Positions 25,434 through 34,271 of a stretch of DNA of 64,000 nt are shown here, one piece after another. The DNA comes from Acidobacteriota bacterium (GTDB taxonomy: Bacteria; Acidobacteriota; Terriglobia; Acidiferrales; UBA7541). The position numbers were made by a program, and so were the translations under genes. Every line of letters starts with the position of its first letter. Position 1 is the first letter of the stretch. The stretch lies in NCBI GenBank assembly GCA_016201285.1, contig JACQDE010000049.1:45480-109479 (forward strand), in the 5' to 3' direction. Below the pieces are notes generated by a model. It was not told where the DNA came from and made no database searches. It worked only from the letters and a program-made list of their open reading frames with translations.

Positions 25434-26445
25434 CCAGCTCTTCCCTGTCGGACTTCAGAACAATCTTGCCCTGGGACTCGAGCTTGCGGGCGAGCTCGAT
25501 GATCTCGACCTGGGCCTTGTTGACGTCGCGGGAGCGCATCGGGCCAAGCACTTCCATGTCTTCCTTAAGCATATCCACTGCACGAGAAGACATCGACTTA
25601 AAGAAATGATTCTTGAGCTCTTCGGAGGCGTTCTTGAGCGAGATGGCGAGCTGCTTTTTGTCCACCTGGCCAAGCAGCTCGCGGATGCCCACCTCGGAGA
25701 CGGTGAGGAAATCCTCGAAGGTGAACATCAGATTGCGAATGGCCAGCGAGAGGTTGGCATTTTCCTGCTCGATGACTTCGAGAATGCTTTTGCCGACATT
25801 GATATCCATCTCGTTCAGCAGGGTGGCGACGGCCTTCACACCGGAATAGGCCCGGCGGTTCTGGTCGCCGAGCGAAAGCAGGCGCTTGTGCAGGACCATG
25901 GAGATTTTCTGCGCCACGTCGGGGGAGAATTGCCTCATGCCAGCCAGCCGGGCCATCGCCGCAGCGCGGATCTTTTCGGGCAAGAGGCCGAGCACGGCCG
26001 TGGCGGACTTCACACCGAGGTGCGCGATCACCAGGGCGATGGTCTGGGGATGCTCCTTTTCGACGAACTTGGCGAGCTGGATCGGATCGGCTTTTTGCAG
26101 GTACTCAAAATTTCCGTCGCCGACCACCTGGGCCTGCACCACCTGATCCAGCAGGGATTTGGCTGCTTCCTCGCCAAACGCCTTGACGAGCAGCTTCGAG
26201 GCATAGTCCGCGCCGCCCTGGGAGACGTATTCTTGTGTCAGGGCCAGGCGGTTGTATTCTTCGAGGACGACGATGGCCATTTCCGGCGAGACGTATTCGA
26301 GTTCGGCGATTTCATGGGTCAGCTTGTGGACTTCGCGCTCCGGCATCGACTTGAAGACGTTGCTGGCCACATCGTCGCCTAGAATCACCAGCAGCACGGC
26401 AGCCTTTCGCACGCCGGTCATCGTGGAATCGTCTGCGGCCCTCAT
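25426..26445 (-). CDS. fliG: Flagellar motor switch protein FliG
   Basis: FliG connects the C-ring to the MS-ring and provides the torque-generating charged helix. The 339-residue protein has the N-terminal FliF-binding domain (KAAVLLVILGDDVASNVFKS), the middle EHPQ motif (VEKEHPQTIALVIAHLG) and a C-terminal domain with charged residues around KEDMEVLGPMRSRDVNKAQ. Length is normal. It overlaps fliF by four bases. Confidence 0.97.
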   Translation of the reverse strand: MRAADDSTMTGVRKAAVLLVILGDDVASNVFKSMPEREVHKLTHEIAELEYVSPEMAIVVLEEYNRLALTQEYVSQGGADYASKLLVKAFGEEAAKSLLDQVVQAQVVGDGNFEYLQKADPIQLAKFVEKEHPQTIALVIAHLGVKSATAVLGLLPEKIRAAAMARLAGMRQFSPDVAQKISMVLHKRLLSLGDQNRRAYSGVKAVATLLNEMDINVGKSILEVIEQENANLSLAIRNLMFTFEDFLTVSEVGIRELLGQVDKKQLAISLKNASEELKNHFFKSMSSRAVDMLKEDMEVLGPMRSRDVNKAQVEIIELARKLESQGKIVLKSDREELVV

Positions 26446-28109
26446 GGACGGACCTCACTCTTGCGGATCCAGTTCTGGATCAGGCGGGCGGTGGCGGCGG
26501 GCTCCTGTTTCACCTTGTCAACCAGGTGCTTCTTCAGGACCGTGGCGCGTTTGACGTCGGAAGTCGTCTCGGTGAGCTCCTGCTGGAGCATAAGTTCCGC
26601 TTCCTCCCCGGCGGCGGATGCCCCGGCCAGCGCGGCCGCCGAACCGGCGGCGAGCGCGGCGGCGGACTTATTTGCGGACGCCAGGCGCGCCGGGATTTCT
26701 CGGATAGCCATGAGCACCTGCTTCTTCACCGGGCGCAGCAGGAGCAGGTAGATCACGCCGAAGAGCGCCGCGAGGCCGACGTAGCGCAGCAGGCCAACCC
26801 AGCGCTCGGCTTCGCGCACCACGCGCTGCGGCACCGTCGGCGCCACCGGCCTCTCCACCGGCAATTCCTGGAAGGAGAGGTTCTCGACGGCAAGGCGGTC
26901 GCCGCGTGCGGCGTCAAAGCCGATGGCGGCCATAGCGAGTTCCTGAATCTGTTTCATTTCTTCGGGCGTGCGCTTGCGGCGGCTTTCCGTTTTCTGGCCG
27001 TTTTCTTCCTTCACGTCCACGGCGTCATCAATCAGAACGGCGGCGGCGATGCGCTTCAGGCGGCCCGCGGGCTGAAGGATGTGGCGCTGGACCTTGCTGA
27101 CGGCGTAGGTCTGGCTCTCGCTGCGGAGGACCTGACCCGGATCGAGCCCGGAGGGCTTCGGCGTGGCCGCGGGCTGCTGCTGGCCGCTCGGGACGTTGCT
27201 CGCGGTGCCGGGAACGCCGGAAGGACCGGCGCCGGGGCCCATGCGCTCCTCGGTTTTCTGCGAGGAGAGAACGACGGTGGAGTTGGGATCGTAGGTTTCC
27301 TGCGTGTCCTCAGTGGAGGTGACGTCTTCCTCCACGGTCACACTGGCTTTCACGCGCTGCTCGCCGACCACGGGTGAAAGCGTGGCCACTATCTTCTGCG
27401 CCAGCGCGGCTTCGAAACCGCCGCTCGAGCCGCCGTGCCGGCCGCGGCGACCGGGTGTCAGAGGCACGTTGCCGGCAGCGTCCACCACGGTGACATTTTC
27501 CGGCTTGAGGGAGTCCACGGCGCTGGCAACCAGGTTCGTGATGGAGGCAACAGCGTCATCCGCCAGGCGGGCGCCGCGCAGCTTCACGACCACGGCGGCT
27601 TTCGCCTCGCGCTCCTGCTCGGTGAAGAGCGATTCGCGCGGCATGACCAGGTGCACGCGCACCGCTTCGACTTCCCGAATACTCTGAATCGTACGCTCCA
27701 GCTCACCTTCGAGCGCGCGCTGGTAGTTCACTTTTTCGGCGAAATCACTGCCGCCCCAGTTGGGCTTGTCGAAAAGCTCGAAGCCGAGCCGGCCGCTTTG
27801 GAGCGGTCCCTGGGCGGCCAGGTCGAGGCGGGTCTTGTCAAGCTGGTCAGCGGGGACGCGGACAGAGGTTCCGTCCGAGGAAAGCTCGAAGGGAATGTTT
27901 TTTTCGGCCAGGCGGCGCGTGAGGGACTGCGCCTCGGCGGGCACCATGCCGGAATAGAGCGGCTTGTAATCCGCCTTCCCCAGCAGCGCGACGAAAACCC
28001 ACAGGGTACCGGCGACAAGGCCCGTGCCCCCCAGCAGCAGGAAACGCTGCTGCAGCGTCAGGCCGCGGAAAAACGCGAGGAACTGTTCCATGGGATCTTT
28101 CGAGTCCAC
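26442..28109 (-). CDS. fliF: Flagellar MS-ring protein FliF
   Basis: FliF forms the MS-ring in the inner membrane. The 555-residue protein has a membrane helix near residues 20-42, periplasmic ring-building domains (YKPLYSGMVPAEAQSLTRRL), a second membrane helix near residue 445 and a C-terminal FliG-binding tail. The start is a GTG at 28109 with AAGGG upstream. Length is normal. It heads the fliF-fliG-fliH-fliI-fliJ run after fliE. Confidence 0.96.
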   Translation of the reverse strand: MDSKDPMEQFLAFFRGLTLQQRFLLLGGTGLVAGTLWVFVALLGKADYKPLYSGMVPAEAQSLTRRLAEKNIPFELSSDGTSVRVPADQLDKTRLDLAAQGPLQSGRLGFELFDKPNWGGSDFAEKVNYQRALEGELERTIQSIREVEAVRVHLVMPRESLFTEQEREAKAAVVVKLRGARLADDAVASITNLVASAVDSLKPENVTVVDAAGNVPLTPGRRGRHGGSSGGFEAALAQKIVATLSPVVGEQRVKASVTVEEDVTSTEDTQETYDPNSTVVLSSQKTEERMGPGAGPSGVPGTASNVPSGQQQPAATPKPSGLDPGQVLRSESQTYAVSKVQRHILQPAGRLKRIAAAVLIDDAVDVKEENGQKTESRRKRTPEEMKQIQELAMAAIGFDAARGDRLAVENLSFQELPVERPVAPTVPQRVVREAERWVGLLRYVGLAALFGVIYLLLLRPVKKQVLMAIREIPARLASANKSAAALAAGSAAALAGASAAGEEAELMLQQELTETTSDVKRATVLKKHLVDKVKQEPAATARLIQNWIRKSEVRP

Positions 28110-28207
28110 AGCTCTACCCTTACGCGATTTTGGAAATCACTTTCCCGAGCGTGCGGCTATGCCACCGGAAGGTCCCGACCCCTGTGCGGGACGCGTACGC
28201 GGCGGCA

Positions 28208-28519
28208 TCAGAACGGCATGCGGGAAACTTCCTGGTACGCCTGCACAATTTTGTTGCGCACTTCAAGCATCATCTGGAACGAAAGGTTCGCCTTTTCGAC
28301 AGCAATCATGGCGGAGTGGATGTCCTCGCCATTGCCGCGGAGCACCTGGGTCACCTGCTTCTGGGCGTCACCCTGGAGTTGCTCCACCTGCTTCATGGCA
28401 TCCTGGAGCGAATCCATGAAACCGCCGGATTCACCGCCGGTCTTTTTGGACCGGGAGCGCGTCTCCGCGCCGATCCGAGCGGTATCAATATTGCCGAAGC
28501 CCTGGACTGAATTGCTCAT
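28208..28519 (-). CDS. fliE: Flagellar basal-body protein FliE
   Basis: A 103-residue protein matching FliE, the link between the MS-ring and the rod. The C-terminal two-thirds has the conserved pattern with DIHSAMIAVEKANLSFQMML and EVRNKIVQAYQEVSRMPF. GGAGG lies upstream of its ATG. It is between flgC and fliF, the standard order. Confidence 0.95.
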   Translation of the reverse strand: MSNSVQGFGNIDTARIGAETRSRSKKTGGESGGFMDSLQDAMKQVEQLQGDAQKQVTQVLRGNGEDIHSAMIAVEKANLSFQMMLEVRNKIVQAYQEVSRMPF

Positions 28520-28546
28520 GGTTCACCTCCGCCCGCGCTCGAGGAT

Positions 28547-28984
28547 CTAGCGCAGGATTTCAAGCGACTGCACGATCATGGACTTGGTGGCCTGGATGGC
28601 CGCGGCGTTCAACTGGTAGGCGCGAGTGGCGCCCATCAGGTTGACCATCTCTTCGATGGGGTTGATGGCCGGATACGAGACGTATCCCTGCGCGTCCGCG
28701 TCCGGGTGGCCCGGCTCGAAACGCCGGACGGGCGGCGCCGGGTCGTCCACCACTTCTTCGACGCGCACGCCCTGGCCGTACCAGTCGGTGGCGCCCTGAA
28801 GCGTGCGGGCAAAAGCGCTGGGACGCACGGCATTGAAGACCACATGCTGCCGGCGATACGGCCCGCCGTCGGGTGTGCGCGTGGTCTCGGCGTTGGCCAG
28901 ATTGCTGGCCACGACTTCGGCGCGCTGGCGTTCCGCCAGAAGCGCCGAACTGCTGATTTCCAGAACTCCAAAGAGGTTCATCAT
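28547..28984 (-). CDS. flgC: Flagellar proximal rod protein FlgC
   Basis: A rod protein of 145 residues with the N-terminal motif (MMNLFGVLEISSSALLAERQ, then VVASNLANAETTRTPDGGPY) and a C-terminal NPIEEMVNLMGATRAYQLNA. I trim a much longer open frame to this start because its extra part is a shadow of flgB and the regulator gene. Two adjacent ATGs (28984 and 28981) follow GGGAG; the second has better spacing, the first overlaps the flgB stop in an ATGA. Confidence 0.94.
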   Translation of the reverse strand: MMNLFGVLEISSSALLAERQRAEVVASNLANAETTRTPDGGPYRRQHVVFNAVRPSAFARTLQGATDWYGQGVRVEEVVDDPAPPVRRFEPGHPDADAQGYVSYPAINPIEEMVNLMGATRAYQLNAAAIQATKSMIVQSLEILR

Positions 28985-29340
28985 CCTCTCCCTTCGGTAA
29001 TGGCCAATTGCACGCGGCGCAGTTCGGCACGCAGGAGCTGCACACCGAGGCGAAACTGAAGCTGGGTCTGTGCGAGCAGCATGCTTTCGCGCTCGAGGCT
29101 GACATTGTTGCCGTCCGGCCGCTCGGTGAGGCCTTCGACCTCGCGTACGACGGGCCGCGCGGCGTCGGACGTGAGGTGCGTTTCGGCGCGGCGAAGCTCG
29201 GCGTTGAAGTCCAGGTCGCGCGTGCGGTAGCCGGGCGTATCGACGTTGGCCAGATTGCTGGCCACGATGGTCTGGCGGGCCGCGGCCAGGTCCAGGTAGC
29301 GCTCGAGCCGGCGAAGATTCGGGTTCTCCATCATGCTCAT
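28981..29340 (-). CDS. flgB: Flagellar proximal rod protein FlgB
   Basis: A 119-residue rod protein. It has the motif VASNLANVDTPGYRTRDLDF near residues 26-45 and the usual C-terminal amphipathic helix. It overlaps flgC and the upstream response-regulator gene by four bases each, so the first structural genes are coupled directly to their regulator. Confidence 0.96.
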   Translation of the reverse strand: MSMMENPNLRRLERYLDLAAARQTIVASNLANVDTPGYRTRDLDFNAELRRAETHLTSDAARPVVREVEGLTERPDGNNVSLERESMLLAQTQLQFRLGVQLLRAELRRVQLAITEGRG

Positions 29341-30668
29341 GCGGCACCCCGGGGCGGCAGGCCGTATTCGCGGATCTTGTTGCGAATGGTGCGCAGACTG
29401 ACGCCGAGCATTTCGGCGGCGCGGGTGCGGTTGCCGTTGGTGGCCTGCAAAGTGATTTCGAGAAGCTGCTGCTCGACATCGCGCAGCGAGCGGCCGGGCT
29501 CGAGTCCCTTGGCGCTGTCGGCGGCTTCCACGGGCAGCTTTTCATCGGGCAGCAGCTCGGCGCCCAAAACCGGTTCGGTGGCCAACGCGAGAGAACGACG
29601 GACAAAATTTTCCAGCTCGCGGACGTTTCCCGGCCAATCCCGCAGCTTGATGCGCTCCAGCAACTCAGGCGAGAAGCGCCGCGCGGTGGCGCCCGCGCGG
29701 GACGCATGCTTGCGGAGGAAGTGTTCCGCGAGCACCGGGATATCCTCCCGGCGCTCGCGGAGTGGGGGAATGGTGAGGGGGACGACATTCAGCCGGTAAT
29801 ACAAATCGGAGCGGAACTTCCCTTCCTGGACCAGGGCTTCCATGGGACGGTTGGTGGTGGCGATGACGCGAACATCCACATGGATCGAGCGGGTGTCGCC
29901 CAAGCGGTCCACTTCGCGTTCCTGAAGTACGCGCAGCAGCTTGGGCTGGAGGGCCAGCGGCATTTCCGTGACCTCGTCCAGCAGCAGGGTGCCGCCGTTG
30001 GCCAGCTCGAACTTGCCGGGCTTGGAGGCAGTCGCGCCGGTGAAGGCGCCGCGCACGTGGCCGAAGAGCTCGCTTTCGAGAAGATGCTCGGGAAAGGCGG
30101 CGCAGTTGACAGCGATGAAGGGGCCTTCGCGGCGGGGGCTGAGCCGATGGACCAGGCGGCTGAGCAATTCCTTGCCGGTGCCGCTTTCCGCTTCGATGAG
30201 CACGTCCATGTCGCTGCGCGCGATCAACCGGGCGCACTCGATGAGCGCACGGAAGTTGGGGGCCTTGCCGATCAGGTCCACCACGCCGCCGCCGACTTCC
30301 TCCTCCGTCGCGCGGCCGAGGATACGCTCCGCGGCTTCTTCCAGCATGTCAAAGGAGACGGGCTTTACCAAGTAGTCGCAGGCGCCCTTGCGCATGGCGT
30401 CCACGGCTTCGGGTACATTGCCAAAGGCGGTGAGGAAGATGAAGGCCGTGTTGGGCGACATGGCGCGGACACCTTCCATGACGCGCAGGCCATCGCCATC
30501 CGGCATGCGCATGTCGGTAATGACCAGCGGGCAAGGCGAGTAACGGAACTTGGCCAAGGCGTCCTGGGTGCCGCAGGCCGTCGTCACTTTCCAGCCCTGG
30601 CGGCGGAAGTTCGCCTCAAGGGCAGTGCGCATGGCGGCTTCGTCATCGACGACCAGAACCTGGTTCAT
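29337..30668 (-). CDS. NtrC-family sigma-54 response regulator of the flagellar locus
   Basis: A 443-residue activator with a receiver domain (VLVVDDE, phosphoacceptor D52 in VITDMRMPDGDG, lysine in VKPVSF), an AAA+ domain with the sigma-54 contact loop GAFTGA, Walker A (ESGTGKE) and Walker B (GGTLLLDEVTEM), and a C-terminal Fis-type helix-turn-helix (NRTRAAEMLGVSLRTIRNKI). It resembles FlrC/FleR/FlgR-type regulators of rod and hook genes. Its partner kinase gene overlaps it by four bases and flgB follows with a four-base overlap. Phosphorylation by that kinase is inferred from the pairing. Confidence 0.93.
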   Translation of the reverse strand: MNQVLVVDDEAAMRTALEANFRRQGWKVTTACGTQDALAKFRYSPCPLVITDMRMPDGDGLRVMEGVRAMSPNTAFIFLTAFGNVPEAVDAMRKGACDYLVKPVSFDMLEEAAERILGRATEEEVGGGVVDLIGKAPNFRALIECARLIARSDMDVLIEAESGTGKELLSRLVHRLSPRREGPFIAVNCAAFPEHLLESELFGHVRGAFTGATASKPGKFELANGGTLLLDEVTEMPLALQPKLLRVLQEREVDRLGDTRSIHVDVRVIATTNRPMEALVQEGKFRSDLYYRLNVVPLTIPPLRERREDIPVLAEHFLRKHASRAGATARRFSPELLERIKLRDWPGNVRELENFVRRSLALATEPVLGAELLPDEKLPVEAADSAKGLEPGRSLRDVEQQLLEITLQATNGNRTRAAEMLGVSLRTIRNKIREYGLPPRGAA

Positions 30669-31960
30669 GCCTGTTCTCCTGAGAGGGGAAACGTGATCCG
30701 GAACGCGGCGCCTTCACCGGGAATGCTGCGGGCGGCGATCGTGCCGCCGTGCTGTTCGACGATGGTCTTGCAGACGGCCAGGCCGAGTCCCGGGCTGCCG
30801 GGCGTGGTGGTGAAGCCCGCGCGGAAAATTTTTTCCAAGTGCTCGGCGGCGATGCCGGCACCCTGGTCGGCAAATTCAATCTGCATGGCGCGGGACGTGT
30901 TGTCCCGGTTCAAGGCCGCGGCAACCTGGAGAACGCCGCCGGGGCTCATGGCGCGGAAGGCGTTGAGCGAAAGATTGAAGAAGACCTGCTGGAGGCGGTG
31001 CGGATCGGCGGGCAGGATGGTCGCGCCGAGCGAATGTTCCAGGTGGATGCGCATACCGCGCTGCATGGCCAGCGGGCGGAGGAATTCGACTGTTTCGCGG
31101 AGCAGGCGGCTGATGTTGACCGAAATGAGTTGCGGCAGCGGCTGGCTGTGGAATTGGAGCACGTTGTTGACGGTGGCGGAAACCGTGCGCAGGCCGGCCT
31201 GCAGATGGCCTACCCATTGGCGAATTTCCGGGAACTGGTCGGTCGAATCGGCCAGCAGGCCGGCGAAGAGCTCCAGGCTGCCGAGCGGATTGCGAATCTC
31301 GTGGGCGAGAAGCGTGGCGACCTCGGCAAGGGACTCCATGCGGCGCGAATCCTCGCGCGCCTTTTCCAAGTGCTTCAATCGAGTGATGTCGCGAAGGATG
31401 AAGATGGAATCGCCGGTGAGGGCGTCACGTTCGGCCAGCCGGGCCCGAGTGACGCCGAGACAACGTGTGCCTTCCGGGAATTCCAGCGTCCACTCGCGTT
31501 CCGCGGCGACTTCCTGCTGGGGAAAACTCTCCAGCATCATGGCCAGCATCGGCGGCAGATCCCCGGGTGTCTCCGGCGAAAAACCGGGATCCAGGGAAAG
31601 CACGGTGCGCGCTTCGGGATTCAAAATGCGCAGAATGTTCTGGCTGTCAAAGACCAGCACGCCGCAGGGCAAGCCTTCCAGAATGCGGCGGAGATAGATC
31701 CGGATGCGCTCGTTCTCCTCCAAGCTGCGGGCCAGGTGAACGTTTGTCTCCTCGAGCTCGCGGCGCAAGTGAGCGACCTGGGCCTGCAACTGGCCGTAGG
31801 AATTCTCCAGGGAGCCGGCAGCGTGGGTGAAGGATTCAAAAGCCCGGACGAGCGAGGAGCGCGTGGCCGGCAAATTCTGCACGGCCCGCCGGGTCTTTTT
31901 TTGCCGAGTGCGAGGCAAAGATGGCATAGACGTGCCGGAGAGGAGCACGGCGGGTTCCAT
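30665..31960 (-). CDS. PAS-domain sensor histidine kinase (FlrB/FleS/FlgS-like)
   Basis: A 431-residue soluble kinase: a coiled coil (about residues 50-90), a PAS domain (about 92-195), a HisKA domain with H220 in LLAHEIRNPLGSLELF, and a CA domain with N-box (NLSLNAFRAM), DQGAGI and GLGLAVCK motifs. No membrane segment is seen. It is paired with the NtrC-type regulator downstream and, by analogy with FlrB, FleS and FlgS, should signal basal-body completion. The start may be the ATG at 31960 or one at 31927. Confidence 0.9.
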   Translation of the reverse strand: MEPAVLLSGTSMPSLPRTRQKKTRRAVQNLPATRSSLVRAFESFTHAAGSLENSYGQLQAQVAHLRRELEETNVHLARSLEENERIRIYLRRILEGLPCGVLVFDSQNILRILNPEARTVLSLDPGFSPETPGDLPPMLAMMLESFPQQEVAAEREWTLEFPEGTRCLGVTRARLAERDALTGDSIFILRDITRLKHLEKAREDSRRMESLAEVATLLAHEIRNPLGSLELFAGLLADSTDQFPEIRQWVGHLQAGLRTVSATVNNVLQFHSQPLPQLISVNISRLLRETVEFLRPLAMQRGMRIHLEHSLGATILPADPHRLQQVFFNLSLNAFRAMSPGGVLQVAAALNRDNTSRAMQIEFADQGAGIAAEHLEKIFRAGFTTTPGSPGLGLAVCKTIVEQHGGTIAARSIPGEGAAFRITFPLSGEQA

Positions 31961-31993
31961 TCGGAACCCGCCGGCTTAAAATGTCTCTAAGAC

Positions 31994-32152
31994 TTAACCG
32001 GTTGCTGAAAACGTGCATTTCCTGTCATCCCGAACGAAGCGAGGAATCTGCTTCTCGTTGGAATTCCGCGGAAAACGAGCAGATTCCTCGGGCCGACTAA
32101 GAACGTCGGCCCTCGGAATGACAGCGCTGGGGGTCTTTCAGCAGCCTGTTAA
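31994..32152. repeat. MITE-like nested palindromic repeat
   Basis: A 159-base element bounded by imperfect inverted repeats that read TTAACCGGTTGCTGAAA at 31994-32010 and, inverted, TTAACAGGCTGCTGAAAG at 32135-32152. Inside lies a second inverted pair (CTGTCATCCCGA at 32022 and CTCGGAATGACAG ending at 32124), GAGGAATCTGC paired with GCAGATTCCTC, and a small hairpin GGCCGAC..GTCGGCC at 32091-32111. This type of sequence is a common interspersed repeat in Acidobacteriota and some other phyla (from general knowledge). It has no coding capacity. Its right end supplies the stop codon of the regulator at 32149. Confidence 0.85.
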
Positions 32153-33354
32153 GCGTGGAGACCGGCGAAGGAGAGGTGTTCAGGGAAAATCTGAAGCAAG
32201 TCGCCAGAGAGGATAAAGGCGCGCTCGATTTCGTGCTGCAGCTCGCGGACGTTGCCGGGCCAGGAATGGTGTTCGAGCATGGAGCAGGCTGCGGCGCTCA
32301 AAGCCTTCCGTGGCGCGCCCGCCTGGCGGGAATGGCCGGCAAGGAAATGATCTGCGAGGGGGACGATATCCTCGACACGATCGCGCAGCGGAGGGATTGT
32401 GATGGGGAAAACAGCGAGGCGGTAATAGAGGTCGCGGCGGAACGCCCCGGTGCGCACCGAATCTTTCAAATCGGCATTGGTCGCAGCGATGACACGCACA
32501 TCCACACGAAAGGCGTCCTGGCTTCCGAGCCGCTGCACTTCGCCTTCCTGCAGAAAGCGCAGCAGCTTGACCTGCATGGAGAGCGGCAGTTCGCCGATTT
32601 CGTCGAGAAGCAGAGTGCCGCCGTGGGCGGCATGAATCTTGCCCAGATAAGACTGGAACGCACCTGTGAACGCGCCGCGGGCGTAGCCAAACAGTTCGGC
32701 TTCGAGCAGAGATTCCGGTATGGCGGCGCAGTTGACGACGACGAAGGGCTGGGAAGCACGCTGGCTGAGACGATAGACGGCGCGCGCGACGACTTCCTTG
32801 CCGGTGCCGGTTTCGCCCGCAAGCAGAACCGTCGTATTGCGGTGGCTGACCAGGCGGGCCAGGCGGGAAACTTCTGCCAGCTTGTCGCTGGGCCCGACCA
32901 TGCCGGGGAGCGCCTCGAAGCGCGCGGGGACCTGGGCCACGGCGAGGGTCGGTGCCGGGGCCGTGATGGTTCGGCATTCCCAGACCGGAGACTCCGTGGA
33001 GGACTGGAAGATGCGCAGGAGTTCGCGCGCGCGCGACGAGCAGCAGGGCCCGTCTGCGATGATAGGCTCGGCGGTCTCCGAGTCCATCATCAGGACTTCG
33101 ACCTTGGGGTTGCGTATTTGAAGAATTGCGGCAACCTCCTTGAACTCCAAATCGGGAAGCCAGCGGTCCAGCAGCAGTGCCTCAAAGCGGCCAGCCTCCG
33201 CCTTGGCGAGCGCATCGGCGCCGCTGGAGGCCTCGACGGCCAGCCAGGACTTCAAATGAAGAGTTTCAAGGACGTGATTGCGGAATTCCAGGTTCGATGA
33301 AGCTACAAGAATGCTATTGGCGGGCTCAGCCCGCCTCGCGGCTGGGAAAGACAT
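32149..33354 (-). CDS. Sigma-54 activator lacking a DNA-binding domain (FlgR/FleQ-like)
   Basis: A 401-residue protein with a degenerate receiver-like domain (about 1-110; D63 is present in LLLDRWLPDLEF but the acidic pair is replaced by VASS), and a complete AAA+ domain with Walker A (GETGTGKE, 180-187), GAFTGA at 227-232 and Walker B (GGTLLLDEIGEL). It stops at SFAGLHA, about where a Fis helix-turn-helix would follow; the TAA stop lies in the terminal repeat of the MITE at 31994-32152. Helicobacter FlgR naturally lacks the domain too, so this may be functional or a truncation. Confidence 0.88.
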   Translation of the reverse strand: MSFPAARRAEPANSILVASSNLEFRNHVLETLHLKSWLAVEASSGADALAKAEAGRFEALLLDRWLPDLEFKEVAAILQIRNPKVEVLMMDSETAEPIIADGPCCSSRARELLRIFQSSTESPVWECRTITAPAPTLAVAQVPARFEALPGMVGPSDKLAEVSRLARLVSHRNTTVLLAGETGTGKEVVARAVYRLSQRASQPFVVVNCAAIPESLLEAELFGYARGAFTGAFQSYLGKIHAAHGGTLLLDEIGELPLSMQVKLLRFLQEGEVQRLGSQDAFRVDVRVIAATNADLKDSVRTGAFRRDLYYRLAVFPITIPPLRDRVEDIVPLADHFLAGHSRQAGAPRKALSAAACSMLEHHSWPGNVRELQHEIERAFILSGDLLQIFPEHLSFAGLHA

Positions 33355-33390
33355 TAAACAACCCCCTTGCTCCTGAACGTGGCCGCGAGT

Positions 33391-33449
33391 GTTTCAAATT
33401 GGCCTAAGAAACCGCTTAGACGAAAATTAGATTCTTCTTCGGAAGAGAG
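33391..33449 (-). promoter_or_regulatory. Conserved upstream element, copy 1 (before the sigma-54 activator gene)
   Basis: About 59 bases that align with 34530-34588 at roughly 70 percent identity, including GTTTCAAA, CGCTTAG and TTAGA blocks in the same order. It contains the palindrome CTAAG-N6-CTTAG (plus strand 33404-33419). On the minus strand it lies 37 bases upstream of the start at 33354, the right place for a promoter or operator. No known sigma consensus fits. Confidence 0.5.
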
Positions 33450-34271
33450 TTAGTGAACCGTCCCCAGAGAAGCAGGAACCAGATGGTTTTCCGGGCAAAA
33501 GTAGCTTGAGACCTGGTCGCCGAGTTGCTCTCGGAGCCGGGCGCGGAGCCGGATAAGGGCGCAGGAGTGAATTTGCGAGACGCGGGATTCGGTGACGCGA
33601 AGGGCATCGCCGATTTCCCGCATGTTGAGTTCCTCAAAGTAGTAGAGGGCGAGGACTTGGCGATCATTCTCCGGCAGTTCGCCGACCGCCTGGGCAAGCA
33701 TCGCCTTCAATTCCCCGGTCGAACAGCGGAAAAAGGGATCGTCTTCCGGAGCAGCGGGCAGGTAGTCGAGGATTTCATCCTGGCTGTTTTCCTCGGAAGC
33801 CTCCGCCTGGAGGCTGCCGAGATCAAGACCGCGCAGTTCGCCGAGCAGGTGCTGAAAAACCTCGAGTTTGAGGCCCAGCTCTTTGGCCAGTTCGGCTTCG
33901 GTGGCGGCGCGGCCGAGCCGGGCACGAATCCTGGACTCGGCCTGCTCGACGCGGCGGGCCTGCTTGCGCAGCTCGCGGGGACTCCAGTCGAGCTGACGGA
34001 GGCTGTCCATGATGGCACCATGAATGCGGAAGCGGGCGTAGTAGCCAAGCTGCACCTGCTTGCTGGGGTCGTATTTCGCCAGTGCGTCAATCAGGCCCAG
34101 AATGCCGGCCTGAATCAGATCTTCGAGAGGAACCTGCTTGGGCAGACGGTCATGGATGCGCCGAGCAACGTAGCGCACCTGTGGGAGCTGCTCCATGAGG
34201 AGTCGATCGCGTTCAGCGTTGTCCATCGTGGGCGTCACATCGCACTTCTTTGTTTTAGTGGCAGACTTCAT
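33450..34271 (-). CDS. FliA-type sigma factor (copy 2)
   Basis: A 273-residue sigma factor of the FliA/WhiG class and a close paralogue of the fliA at 12157-12978: long stretches are identical, such as YYARFRIHGAIMDSLRQLDW and QVLALYYFEELNM. Region 4 differs modestly (RVTESRVSQIHS instead of NVSESRVSQIHS) and the C-terminal tail is unrelated. I choose the ATG at 34271 because GGAAGGA lies just upstream and the resulting length equals copy 1; a longer frame from 34376 adds low-complexity sequence. It may recognise the same promoters or a subset. Confidence 0.9.
   Translation of the reverse strand: MKSATKTKKCDVTPTMDNAERDRLLMEQLPQVRYVARRIHDRLPKQVPLEDLIQAGILGLIDALAKYDPSKQVQLGYYARFRIHGAIMDSLRQLDWSPRELRKQARRVEQAESRIRARLGRAATEAELAKELGLKLEVFQHLLGELRGLDLGSLQAEASEENSQDEILDYLPAAPEDDPFFRCSTGELKAMLAQAVGELPENDRQVLALYYFEELNMREIGDALRVTESRVSQIHSCALIRLRARLREQLGDQVSSYFCPENHLVPASLGTVH

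Noticed and set aside
29706..31697. 663-residue plus-strand open frame
   Set aside because: Antisense to the NtrC-type regulator and its kinase, which have full motif sets.
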